Assembly (NCBI GenBank): GCA_024516155.1
Contig: JAJJXM010000110.1
Location: 1 to 64,000, forward strand
Length of the DNA stretch: 64,000 nucleotides
Direction of reading: 5' to 3'
From: Pyronema omphalodes
Lineage: Eukaryota > Ascomycota > Pezizomycetes > Pezizales > Pyronemataceae
The notes under the pieces were generated by a model. That model searched no databases. It saw only the letters and a program-made list of their open reading frames with translations, and was not told the DNA's origin. This document shows, one piece after another, positions 1-8,681 of the stretch; within the stretch, counting starts at the first letter, position 1, and the number at the start of each line of letters is the position of its first letter. Made by a program: the position numbers and the translations under genes.

Positions 1-732
1 AGGGTGTGGCGCGCGCAAGTGCGAGCAGGTGGGGCACATATGACATCACACAGGAATGTGACGGAGTGATCCGCTCCGGTAGAGCATCAGGATGCCTTAT
101 GATGTCAGTGACCTCTACTTGCAATCGAGATTCTCTAGGGAGATCTGTGATCGCGTGACTCATACGATGAATGACTCATACGTCATTATCACCAGAGTTC
201 ATGCCTGATGCAGTCCGACGGAGTTGCCCTCCGGTGTGACTGATAACCCCAGCACCTCATTGGAAGGTGTGGTAGTACGGTGAGCTATTGCAAGGATTAA
301 TCTGACCAGGGCGAGCATTAGGCAAGTGAGCAATTAATTTAATTGCGCGCTTAGCATGATGCAAGCCTCAGCAGATGCATCACAGCTTTGACCCATGTCT
401 TATCTCCTAAGCCCAGTTCAGCAGTGGGTTCCCCAACAAGGCTGGGCGGATTTGTAGACGAAAGTCCATAAAAGACCCTATGTTTGCCCTCTGTCTAATC
501 CATCATCATCCATTGATCCTCTACGCGACGATATACTATCTACACCAACAATTACCTCCAAGGACGGCCCTTGAGTTTATTCGGCCTGTGATCGGTTGAT
601 TCTCTTCCTAGCTTATCTTTGGAATAAGTTCTTTTAGTTCTTGAGAACGAATCGTCTGACTACACCAGGACAGAATACTTGAGATACAACCGGAAAAGCC
701 TCCGCATAGTTAGGACTGTGCCCAGGTTCACA
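1..732 (+). repeat. Gypsy-A element A0, 5' LTR (left part outside window)
   Basis: This is the right half of a Gypsy-A LTR. Base 1 aligns about 650 bp into the complete LTR at 15518-16902, and the end at ...GGTTCACA matches the LTR ends fixed by target duplications elsewhere. It shares diagnostic changes (for example GAGTGATCCGCTCC near 64-77) with the LTR piece at 55344-55711. About 18 differences in 375 bp separate the two, so they are read as the two LTRs of one old element. The LTR stretch CCTTGAGTTTAT and the downstream leader no longer pair cleanly, unlike in A1 and A2. A leader of about 127 bp follows (733-859). Confidence 0.9.
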
Positions 733-859
733 CTATAAGCTGACGGTTACAAGCTACAAAGTTTATTAATCGACACAAATACGGAAGACCCTCTTCTAGG
801 GCAAATCTGACAATCAAAACCCTCCAAAAGGCATTGCAGAACAATCCAATCAACAAGCA

Positions 860-2097
860 ATGGCCACACGCAGAATTGCTGGACCTGCTGGTCACGATGA
901 CGGCCTTGATGCTCCTATGGGAAAGACAATCAGCATTACCCGTCCTCTTTCTTGGGACGAGGTTACTACTCTTGGACCAGCAAGGGTCCATCATGGAACA
1001 ACGATCAACACAGGCGATGTTCCTGAATGGGTAGTTTTGATGATGGAAAGGATGAATGCCACAGAAGGGGATATCAAGAAGTTGATTGAGGCAGCCGGGG
1101 AAGGAGCTGCTATGAACGAACAGTTGCAACAGATGAAAGGGTTTTACCAGGAAATGGCTCAAGGCATGCAGAAAGCCTACGATATTTTGGCAAAAACGGG
1201 GAACTTGGACTGGGAGGTTAACCTCCGGACTGTTACGCGGCTAGTTCAAGCCAGCAATGAATTTGCTGGGCAAGTGTGGAAAACAATTGGCGACTTTGCT
1301 ACAGATGCAAAGTCTAAAGAAGCAGCCAATCAAGCAGCTGCAGAAAGATTGAATCAGGGCATTCAAACGACGATTGCCATTCTTGAAGCCTTTGCACAGA
1401 GGCAGCGGGAAATCAACAGAGAGATCGAAAGATGGGCTTTCGAGAAAATCACTGGGGATGCCATCAGACAACAGGACGGCGAGCAACTGGACAAGCGTAT
1501 TGAAGCTCTGTGCATAGCTGAAGAAACACACCAACAGCGCCTACTCGACTACGAGGAGCAAAGGGAGGAGGAGAAATTGGAATTGGTCAACAAGGTCATC
1601 AGCCTTGTCAGGTCCGAAATTGAGAAGAAGGAAAATTTTGATGCTAAGTCTCTCACTGAGGCTATGCATGAGGAAAGGACCCCGAAACCACCTTCCCTTG
1701 GCAAAGCGCCAGAATGCCCGTTGCCACCATCGGAGGATGGATCTCTTGACATTGGTCAAGGAAACGGTGGAGGAAAGCCACCTGGTGGGAGACTTCCACC
1801 ACCTCCACCAGCCCCATCTGAACCTTGAGACGATAAAGATTCAGATGATGAGTATATCAGGAAAGCATTGGAAAGAAAGCGCTAGGAGTGCAAAGAAAAA
1901 CAAAAAGACAGAAATCCAGAAGCAAAGAATGCCACAGAGGCATTCTTAGAGTCACTGGTTCAAAAATTGCAACAATCAGAACCTGTTGGACTGAAAAGGC
2001 CCAAGATGCCGGAAATGAAGGCACCACAGTTTTTTAGTGGAAAAGAAAAAACATTATTCAGAACATGGTGGATGTCGGTTAAGGATTATATTGAAAC
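860..2097 (+). pseudogene. A0 gag, 5' portion (degenerate)
   Basis: This is the N-terminal half of Gypsy-A Gag, starting at ATG 860 with a MATRRIAGPAG-type start. Gag would form the cytoplasmic virus-like particle. The first 322 codons align with the intact A1 Gag: a glutamine- and glutamate-rich helical region, then a proline-rich stretch. A TGA at 1826-1828 replaces a serine codon, and a TAG follows near 1883 where A1 has CAG. The reading frame otherwise continues to 2097, where Copia 1 is inserted. The rest of this gag lies at 14733-15517 and 24470-24638. Confidence 0.88.
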
Positions 2098-2258
2098 TGT
2101 TGAAGTGCGCCTAAGGCCCTAGTGCTTAGGTGGAGGTGGACCACTCTCTATGTATAGGCACTCGCTTGCCCGTCTATGCCTGACTCTTTACGCTCGTTAA
2201 TACATTCGGTCACCACCTCCACTTTCTTCTTCTCCTCGTGCCTGTGAGACCTTCGACA
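2098..2258 (+). repeat. Copia 1 5' LTR
   Basis: This 161-bp LTR begins TGTTGAAG and ends CTTCGACA, a near-perfect terminal inverted repeat. It matches 14567-14727 with three differences. It is very short, so the promoter and polyadenylation signals must be compact. Confidence 0.95.
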
Positions 2259-2270
2259 GGTTATGAGCCC
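2259..2270 (+). promoter_or_regulatory. Copia 1 primer binding site (half-tRNA type)
   Basis: GGTTATGAGCCC lies immediately after the LTR. It is the reverse complement of GGGCTCATAACC, the conserved anticodon stem-loop of eukaryotic initiator tRNA-Met with its CAU anticodon. Drosophila copia and yeast Ty5 are primed by a cleaved initiator tRNA-Met half at this kind of site, so the same is inferred here. Copia 2 has the identical site at 36731-36742 on the minus strand. The remaining leader (2271-2362) is T-rich and holds no gene. Confidence 0.85.
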
Positions 2271-2362
2271 TTGCGTAACCGCTACTCTTACCGATATCCT
2301 TTATTAGTCATAAATTATATTATTTCTTCACTTTCCCCTTAATTTTAATCACTCTCTCCACG

Positions 2363-3277
2363 ATGTCCGACGAAGTCCAAGAACCAACTGCCCTGAAGTG
2401 CCCAATCCTGACGGTCGCCAATTATGCGCAGTGGAAGGACCCCATCCACTTTATCTTGGCCAGGAAAAGCGCCTGGAATATCGTGAACGGGAAGGAGACG
2501 CGCCCTGCTGGCGGCACCAGCCAACAAGCTCAGAGGGATCTCCAATACTTCGATGAAAGGGCGGCCAGAGCTACCCAGATCATATTTGACCACTGCGACA
2601 TCACCTGCCGCAGGGTCATCACCGGACTCGACAACCCACGGGAGATGTGGCTAAAACTCGAAGCCCGGTTTGATAACTCGAAAACAAACTCTGGACGAAG
2701 AAACCTCTGGATTAAGTTCTGGAGATCAAAGCCTAACCCCGGGCAGTCCATGTCGAAATGGATAACTGATCTCCTCAATATTCAGGCTCCACTTACCGGT
2801 ACAGTTTTAGATATCAGCGACACTGCGCTGGTTAATTATGTTATTGCAAATCTCCCCGACTCCTACGGAGTTACAAAACACGAGCTCGCGAAACTTGATA
2901 ATATTGCAGTTGACGAGCTCCAGAAGATCCTGCACGACCACGAACATATGTGGGAAGCCACCCTAGGATCCCCGAAGGGCGAGGCGCATGCTACGACGAC
3001 CAAGTGGTGCGACCACTGTAAACGCTCTAACCACAACACGAAGGAATGCTACGCAAATCGCAACAACAACAAACGCGCAGCATCCTCAAGCGCCGGACCG
3101 TCCAGACCTACTAAAACTTCGAAAAAGGAGGATGTTCAATGCCACTACTGTACAAAGAAGGGGCACGTTGCGACAGAGCGCAAGCTCAGATCTTCGGCTA
3201 CCGCCATACGCGAGCGGTACAAGCTTCGCTCCAGTGCGAAAATTGCCGAATTAGACAACACTGATCTCGGTATTTGA
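2363..3277 (+). CDS. Copia 1 Gag
   Basis: A 304-codon Gag starts at ATG 2363 and stops at TGA 3275-3277. It should package element RNA into cytoplasmic particles. The N-terminal two thirds are Copia-type Gag (YAQWKDPIHF, PREMWLKLEARF, ELQKILHDHE). Two CCHC knuckles follow. The first (CDHCKRSNHNTKEC) is complete. The second (CHYCTKKGHVATER) has lost its last cysteine (TGC to CGC), while Copia 2 keeps it. The next ORF, carrying protease and integrase, is in the same frame after the TGA. The stop is therefore either read through or removed by the candidate intron at 3270-3326. Confidence 0.9.
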   Translation: MSDEVQEPTALKCPILTVANYAQWKDPIHFILARKSAWNIVNGKETRPAGGTSQQAQRDLQYFDERAARATQIIFDHCDITCRRVITGLDNPREMWLKLEARFDNSKTNSGRRNLWIKFWRSKPNPGQSMSKWITDLLNIQAPLTGTVLDISDTALVNYVIANLPDSYGVTKHELAKLDNIAVDELQKILHDHEHMWEATLGSPKGEAHATTTKWCDHCKRSNHNTKECYANRNNNKRAASSSAGPSRPTKTSKKEDVQCHYCTKKGHVATERKLRSSATAIRERYKLRSSAKIAELDNTDLGI

Positions 3278-3326
3278 CTCGGGAACTCCAGCACCTCCCT
3301 AACAGCGCAAGTCTTGATCGCCACAG
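3270..3326 (+). other. Candidate 57-nt intron spanning the Gag stop, Copia 1
   Basis: The stretch has a donor-like GTATTT (3270-3275), a branch-site CTAAC (3299-3303) and an acceptor CAG (3324-3326). Its length is a multiple of three and it contains the Gag TGA. Removing it joins the gag frame directly to the protease frame. The same signals occur in Copia 2 (35675-35731). Stop-codon readthrough of UGA-CUC is an equal alternative, because the sequence also reads sensibly as coding. No transcript evidence is available here. Confidence 0.45.
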
Positions 3327-4895
3327 ACTCGTCCGCTGAGAAACACACATGGGTGCTCGACTCTGGTGCAACGCACCATTTTTGTAATGATAAATCTGCT
3401 TTTCTTATTGATTCTTTAGCTACTTGCAAGTCCATCAACATTCGCTTAGGTGATTATAGTACAGTCACGACCAACACCTACGGAAAAATCATACTCAATA
3501 ATCTCTTTCAAATTTCTGCACTATACGTTCCCACGTTTCGACTCTCCCTTTTCTCCCTGCCTCTCTTTGATAAAAGGGGGTGGAAAATTACTATGGCGGA
3601 CGGTACTTGTACTGTGAAAGACAAGACCTCCAAAACAATCATTGTCGCTCGCATGAAGGACAATCTTTACAGATGGACAGCAGAGGCCATTAAGGAGGAC
3701 CACGACGCCCTGATAACCACTCGTTCTGGTGCAGGCGTTGACATTAACTCCATCCCCTCCTCGACCCGAACAATATCATCGAATGAACGAACAAGTGCAG
3801 ACATTGACTTTACGCGTCCAAGCGACAAAGAACCTCGAACAGCACATAGACAGTCCTTCCGCCTTGAACCAACAAGCAATTTCGAGATGTGGCACAGGAG
3901 ACTGGCCCACCTCAATACCGAGTCCTTGTCTAACATCATTAATTCGACTGATAAAACTACAACATCAGATCATCTCCAGTCCTGCACAACGTGCATACAG
4001 GCCAAAAACCGACAGTCTTTTATCCGATTACCAACCGAACGTGCGAGCAAGCCTTTCGAACTTGTCCACTCGGATGTCTGCGGCCCGATGTCGACTCCGT
4101 CGATCAGCCAACGACGATATTATATCATCTATATTGATGACTTTAGTCGTTTCGCCAAAGTTTACTTTCTAAAATCAAAATCCACAGATGCCGTACTACC
4201 TGTATTCCAAGAATACAAAGCGTGGATTGAGTCTCAAGGACATAAGATTCTTCGGTTCAGGTGTGACAATGGCACAGGGGAGTTTAACAATCAACAGTTC
4301 CGTTCTTTCCTGGCGAAAAACGGTATCTCGTTCGAACCCTCACTACCCTTCACACAGCATAAAAACGGAACTGCCGAGAGATTCATTCAGACAATCAACG
4401 GCAAAGCACGTTCCATGCTGCTAGACGCCCAAGTACCTCATCGCTTCTGGGCTGAGGCTGTTAACACAGCGGTGTACCTTCACTCGATATCTCCGACTAG
4501 GACGCTCAAAGGCTGGCTAAGTCCTCATGAGGCCCTGTTTCACAGGCCGCCTCAGCTGCTACACCTTCGAAGATTCGGTTGCACGGTCTTCAAGCATATA
4601 CCGAAGGAGCAGAGGACAGACAAGAACTGGAGCGCACGCGCGTCACACAGTATGATGGTTGGATACACGGATTCGTCAAAGATTTGGCGCATCTATGATT
4701 TCAATTCACGTTCTGTCGTGCGCGCTTCCAACGTCGTTTTCTTAGAGGACAACAATGCTTTCGATTCTGAAGGACGTCCCAATACATCAGAGGAAATCAT
4801 CAAGGCAATATCTGACTGTTTCCCTGATATCGTTGAAGGGGGTGATGAGAATGCGTCAGCGCTCATATCACATGAGATAGACGCCCTCATTCAGA
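3278..4895 (+). CDS. Copia 1 protease-integrase (pol part 1)
   Basis: The frame is open from the Gag stop to the donor at 4896, and the first ATG is at 3314. The aspartic protease site is LDSGATHHFC near 3357-3386. The GAG-pre-integrase/zinc region is HRRLAHLN ... CTTCIQAKN. The integrase core shows D in HSDVCGP, D in FRCDNGTGEF and E in KNGTAERFIQ, so the DDE triad is intact. Protease would mature the polyprotein and integrase would insert the cDNA in the nucleus. Unspliced RNA stops a few codons beyond 4895 (TGA at 4907-4909). The product differs from Copia 2 at only a small number of residues. Confidence 0.88.
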
Positions 4896-5289
4896 GTATG
4901 TACAAATGACCACCCCAACTTTTTCCGCGCCACCGCTGTAGGACCTCTCACGGCCACACGGTATAGTCTTTATCACATTATCTTCGAGTCGGATCAGCCT
5001 TCATGCTGACTCACTCTAACTATACATTGACAATTCTGTCTTGAATGTCACTGTCCCGATCAGCCTCCATGCTGTCCGGACTACTCTTGCTAGGCGAATA
5101 TGCCACACACTGATTATCATCAGTTCAAGGATACTTATCCTGGGATTTTATCCGATTAACACTCCGCTGTGCATCTCCTCACGAGATTCTGCCACGGAAT
5201 CCCTGTCTACTGCATTCCCTTGTTTCTCAAATTTTTCTTTCTCTACTGCTCTGATATTCACTTCTCTGAACTAACATCCTAATTCTCAG
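4896..5289 (+). other. Candidate 394-nt intron between integrase and RT, Copia 1
   Basis: The donor is GTATGT (4896-4901), the branch site CTAAC (5271-5275) lies behind a pyrimidine-rich tract, and the acceptor is CAG (5287-5289). Splicing in phase 1 joins integrase to the RT frame without a shift: codon A+AT, then GCT TCT AAT GAC and ATG 5304. Unspliced, the frame ends at TGA 4907-4909. Copia 2 has the same signals and phase over 397 nt. Inside is a repeated GATCAGCC-T/C-TCATGCTG motif (about 4992-5008 and 5056-5073). Confidence 0.65.
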
Positions 5290-5796
5290 ATGCTTCTAAT
5301 GACATGAATTCACTGTCCCTACGCGACGAGCGACTGAAGGCCAACAAACTAAACAAGTCCCGCTACGAAGACATTGATGTTGACGACGCCCTGGCCTCGG
5401 CCTTTCTTGCCAAAGCAACTATAGACGATCCCGACGAGGCCATAGGTCCTGATTTACTTGACGGCGACCCGACCTCTTACACCGCAGCAATGAAGAGCGC
5501 CGACCGGGACAACTGGAGAACTGCGATGCAAGAAGAATGGAACTCTTTACTGATAAACGAAACCTTCCAGGCCTTCAAATCAAATGACAATGCAGAACCT
5601 CTCCGACCAGTGTCATCGCCTGACGCATTCGACAATCAAACATCCTACAGCAGCATCACTGTTCCCTTTGGATGCAAGGCCTTGAAGTGTCGATGGATTA
5701 AAAAACCAAACGCAACATTGACGGCAGCACAAAGTTCAAGGCCCGACTGGTTATAAAGGGTTATGAACAAGTTCCGGGAATTGATTATGATGAGAC
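5290..5796 (+). pseudogene. Copia 1 reverse transcriptase, N-terminal part (frameshifted)
   Basis: This exon begins the RT region (MNSLSLRDERLKAN from ATG 5304; MQEEWNSLLINETF near 5527). It aligns with the Copia 2 RT exon. Near 5700 copy 1 reads ATTAAAAAACC where Copia 2 reads ATTTACAAAACC. This one-base loss shifts the frame to a stop at 5754-5756. RT sequence continues in the original frame to 5796 (ending ...GIDYDET in Copia 2), where LTR-D1 is inserted. Confidence 0.88.
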
Positions 5797-6064
5797 TATC
5801 AGAATCCGTATCCACGGTTACTGACGACAGGCAGCGCGGGGGTTTCGGCGGCGAGGAGGGCGGCGGCGGGTTAGGTAAGGCTGGTAAGTTGGGAATGGGC
5901 AAGGGTTTGTGGGCTGGGAAATCACAGGTGAGTTTGGAGAGATGGGATATCACAAGGGAACTTTTGTAGATAGGATTGTGGTAAATAGAAACTTGATTGC
6001 GTGAAGAAATAAACTACATACAAATTTCCTCCTCTTATACTTGCTCCTTCATGACTCGTGACTC

Positions 6065-6090
6065 AGCATTCTCCGCCTGCGGAGAATGCT
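6065..6090 (+). other. 12-bp perfect hairpin in LTR-D1
   Basis: AGCATTCTCCGC, a CT loop and GCGGAGAATGCT form an almost uninterrupted palindrome. It is conserved in LTR-D2 near 55979-56004. It could be a cruciform-prone site or an RNA hairpin. Its function is unknown. Confidence 0.7.
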
Positions 6091-6139
6091 CTCAATGCTA
6101 ACCGCCGTGATAACTACATACATGACCAACATTCCCAAC

Positions 6140-6385
6140 CATTTGCCAACCGCCGTAATTCCAAATAAGAAAGCAATACGTACCAAAGATAACTAACCGC
6201 CATAATTCCAAATAATAATAACAAGGAAAGAGTACATACCAAAAGAGATAACTACCGGCTAACCGCCGTGATTCCAAATAGCAAAGAAAGAGTACATACC
6301 GAAAGAGATAACTTCCTGGCTAACCGCCGTGATTCCAAATAGTAAAGAAAGAGTACATACCAAAAGAGAGAAGTAGAAAGATTCC
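6140..6385 (+). repeat. Tandem repeat block in LTR-D1 (about 4 units of 55-65 bp)
   Basis: Each unit contains a version of AACCGCCGTGATTCCAAATA followed by AAAGAGTACATACC and AAAGAGATAACT. Four units, of decreasing similarity to the left, are visible from about 6148. LTR-D2 has the same block with a short internal deletion near 56085-56095, which accounts for most of the length difference between the copies. Confidence 0.7.
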
Positions 6386-6458
6386 AACATTTTCCTAGCC
6401 GCCGTGATACCTAAAAGAAATCCAAATAAGAAATAACTCCGAACATATGAAAATCCCC

Positions 6459-6481
6459 GGCAAGGGGCCCAGCCCCTTGCC
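6459..6481 (+). other. 10-bp GC-rich hairpin in LTR-D1
   Basis: GGCAAGGGGC, a CCA loop and GCCCCTTGCC form a perfect stem about 120 bp from the element's right end. It is also present in LTR-D2 near 56372. It could act in RNA 3' processing or packaging; this is a guess from structure alone. Confidence 0.65.
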
Positions 6482-6600
6482 CTAACCCAATCCCTATCAC
6501 TTCATGATGGCGTAGCAGGTTGCTAGGGTGATGACAACCACCCATAGCCCTGCGGTGGTGACGGCGGAGGCCAGGAGCATGTCACGGGAGCGTTGTGACA

Positions 6601-7874
6601 GAGACATATGCACCTGTCTCCAAGCTAAGTACTCTACGTTACCTGCTGAGCTTATCTGCAACCAGGGGGTGGTCAGTCGACCAAATGAATGTTGTCACGG
6701 CCTTCCTCAACCCAGCCATTGACAACGACAGGACTTTCATGTCCATGCCTCCTGGCATCGAATGGCTCGATAAACGTCTATCAAAAACATCGACGGTCCG
6801 CCTGCTGAAAGCCCTGTACGGGCTACAACAGGCACCCCGATTATGGTGGGCCCAGATTCATGACTTCCTCATGAAGCAAGGTTTCCGACAGGCACACGCC
6901 GACTCCAACCTCTTATATGTCGACGATATCTTGATCTTCAATCTGACAAAACAGAGGATGGGCGACAACATCAAGAAGGCCCTCAGTGCTCGCTTCAAAA
7001 TGACAGATCTCGGAAAAGCGACTCGTTTTCTCGGCCTCGAACTCGAATACTTGCCTGACGGAAGCATTGCCATCTCGCAGAAGCATTACATTGAGGGGGT
7101 GATTGCCAGATACGGTCTTCTTGAGGCCGCACCCACCTCTTCCCCAATGGACATTCATGTTGATCTTGAGAATACTGACTGCGAAGACAAGACCACTGAT
7201 GAACAGCAAAAACGCCTGTATCTATCCATGGTCGGATCACTGATGTACGCAGAAATCGGAACTCGTCCTGACATCGCCTTCGCCGTGACTGCCCTCAGCC
7301 GATACAATCAGTCGCCTCTAGCAATGCACATGACCGCTGCCAAAAGGGTCATCCGATACTTGAAAGGTACGAAACATTTGTCGATTATCTACAAGCGTAA
7401 CCACGACATACCGCAGGACTGTTTGCGACTCTTCTCCGACAGCGACTGGGCCGGCAGTACAGCCGATCGGAAAAGCGTCGGGGGGTGCGTAGTCCTTGCG
7501 CCAGGAGCGGACGGGCCGATCCACTGGAGCTCAAAGAAGCAGTCCGTCATCGCCCTCTCCACTCTTGAAGCCGAGTACATTGCATGCAGCAATGCGACCC
7601 GTGAAGCGATCTGGTTCCGCCTATTGATGGACGACACCGAAGCCTGGGATAACAAAGTGCCGACCTCGGTCCGTTGCGACAACATGGGAGCACTTCGCCT
7701 CCTTCAGACCGGCGTCATCAAGGCGAAAACAAAACACATCGATGTGAAGTTTCACCACTCGATCGACGAAGCTAGAAAGGGAACGGTATCGTTCGAATAC
7801 ATTGCGTCCAAAGAAAATGTCGCAGATATCCTCACTAAACCGCTCCCTGGACCAACACACGCGTTGGCCGTGAA
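6601..7874 (+). pseudogene. Copia 1 RT-RNase H (interrupted)
   Basis: After LTR-D1 the RT frame resumes (ETYAPVSKLSTLRYLL). The YVDD catalytic motif is at about 6917-6928, but nine codons just upstream, present in Copia 2 (YLMKDAFLL), are deleted in frame. RNase H motifs follow: FSDSDWAGS, STLEAEYIA and VRCDNMGAL. The reading frame is cut at 7874 by Gypsy C1 (duplicated target GTGAA) and finishes at 14281-14325. RT and RNase H would make the element cDNA, but this copy cannot. Confidence 0.92.
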
Positions 7875-8403
7875 TGTCACGGCACACGGCTGACGAGCCG
7901 TTGTGTTGCGTCATCATGTTGTCGTGGTTGTTGATTGACATCGTGCCGTTGTCTTGCCGTGTTGTGTTGCCGTTGTGTTGTTGTGTTGTTGTGTGTGCCG
8001 TGCCATGTTGACTGAGAGGATGATTGATGATGGATGACGTACCACGAGCTGGAGAGCTGTGGCGTCGCAGTTGAATCGATGGAGAACGGAAGCTCATGTA
8101 GCGATGATTGTATGACGGCCCAGCAAGAGTGCTGGCCGCCCCTTTGTACATAAGGAGGCTTGCCTCCCCGTTGTCGAGATTCTCCATCGAACGTCTTGTG
8201 TCCTCTCCTTGATCCTAATATAAGATTTCTCCTGCTAAGTCCTACGTCACTCTTGTCCTTGTCCCTGTCCCTGTTTAGTGTGCCGTCCGTCTGACGAGCA
8301 CTTCGGTCCTTGTCCTGCCGTTCCCCGTCCCGGAACCTGCCTAGTCCCTCTTGCCGGTAGTGTTCAGTGTGTCCCTTGAACGTCCGTTCTCGTGTCCCTG
8401 ACA
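7875..8403 (+). repeat. C1 5' LTR
   Basis: The LTR runs TGTCACGG ... CCCTGACA over 529 bp. The left third is low-complexity GTT/TGTG sequence. CRE-like sites TGACGTA (8035-8041) and TACGTCA (8243-8249) are present. A TATA-like TACATAA lies near 8142-8148. About 40 bp further is ATCGAACGT (8186-8194), complementary to the sequence just inside the LTR, and so a candidate transcript start for self-priming. Confidence 0.93.
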
Positions 8404-8405
8404 TT

Positions 8406-8414
8406 ACGTTCGAT
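8406..8414 (+). promoter_or_regulatory. C1 candidate self-primed primer binding site
   Basis: ACGTTCGAT starts two bases after the LTR end and is perfectly complementary to ATCGAACGT at 8186-8194 in the LTR. No standard tRNA-primer sequence starting TGG is present. Tf1/sushi elements prime from the folded 5' end of their own RNA in this way. C2 keeps both halves. Confidence 0.5.
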
Positions 8415-8438
8415 CGATTAACTATTCAACCGACACGC

Positions 8439-8681
8439 ATGAACCGCACCGGTTCTGCCTGGACCTACGCACTAAAACAAGCTCTTGAAACGCACACCTT
8501 ACACGAAACCTTTGGGATCCCCGACAGATTCGCTGGCGCAGTGCGAAGAACTATCCGACGAGCAGAAAATAACTGCTACCTTGTGGTCCGCTGGCAACTC
8601 CAGGACTACACTTATCAGGAGCACATCCGCCGCACCATCAGACTCAAGCCAATCCTCAGAGCCCGCCAGAATGCATATTAA
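8439..8681 (+). CDS. C1 small upstream ORF1 (80 aa, unknown)
   Basis: This is the first ATG after the LTR, 35 bp downstream. The product is an 80-residue basic protein (begins MNRTGSAWTYALKQ, ends ILRARQNAY) with no family I recognise and no membrane segment. The C2 copy (49283-49525) has exactly the same length. I count about 8 amino-acid-changing and about 10 silent differences, which suggests protein-level constraint. Its stop overlaps the ATG of the next ORF (8671) by 11 bp, so the second ORF could be reached by reinitiation or a shift. It may be a Gag N-terminal domain or an accessory protein. Confidence 0.6.
   Translation: MNRTGSAWTYALKQALETHTLHETFGIPDRFAGAVRRTIRRAENNCYLVVRWQLQDYTYQEHIRRTIRLKPILRARQNAY

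Larger units (their letters stand above)
5797..6600 (+). mobile_element. LTR-D1, solo-LTR-like insertion in Copia 1
   Basis: This 804-bp insert sits in the RT codons and is flanked by the exact 5-bp duplication GAGAC (5792-5796 and 6601-6605), which indicates retroviral-type integration. It has no coding capacity. It begins TATCAG rather than TG and ends TGACA. A near-identical copy is at 55712-56502. It contains a GGCGG-rich left segment, a tandem repeat block and two perfect hairpins. A solo LTR is the simplest reading. A terminal inverted repeat is not evident. Confidence 0.75.

Noticed and set aside
733..760. Self-priming pair in the A0 5' LTR
   Set aside because: CCTTGAGTTTAT and the leader ATAAGCTGACGG no longer pair, so this old copy gives no support by itself.
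728..1162. Antisense and overlapping ORFs of 60-190 codons across the window
   Set aside because: They lie opposite or within gag, pol or LTR sequence, recur wherever the element recurs, and show no domain of their own.
3270..3305. A 36-nt version of the first Copia intron, ending at AACAG
   Set aside because: It is in frame but too short for a spliceosomal intron, and the branch CTAAC would touch the acceptor. The 57-nt version is the better candidate.
5797..6600. LTR-D as a MITE or other DNA transposon
   Set aside because: The ends TATCAG and TGACA do not form a terminal inverted repeat, and the 5-bp duplication fits an integrase.
7905..8000. CRISPR-like or functional tandem array in the GTT/TGTG-rich part of the Gypsy-C LTR
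   Set aside because: The repeats are short, irregular and low-complexity with no spacers. They are simply part of the LTR in all four copies.
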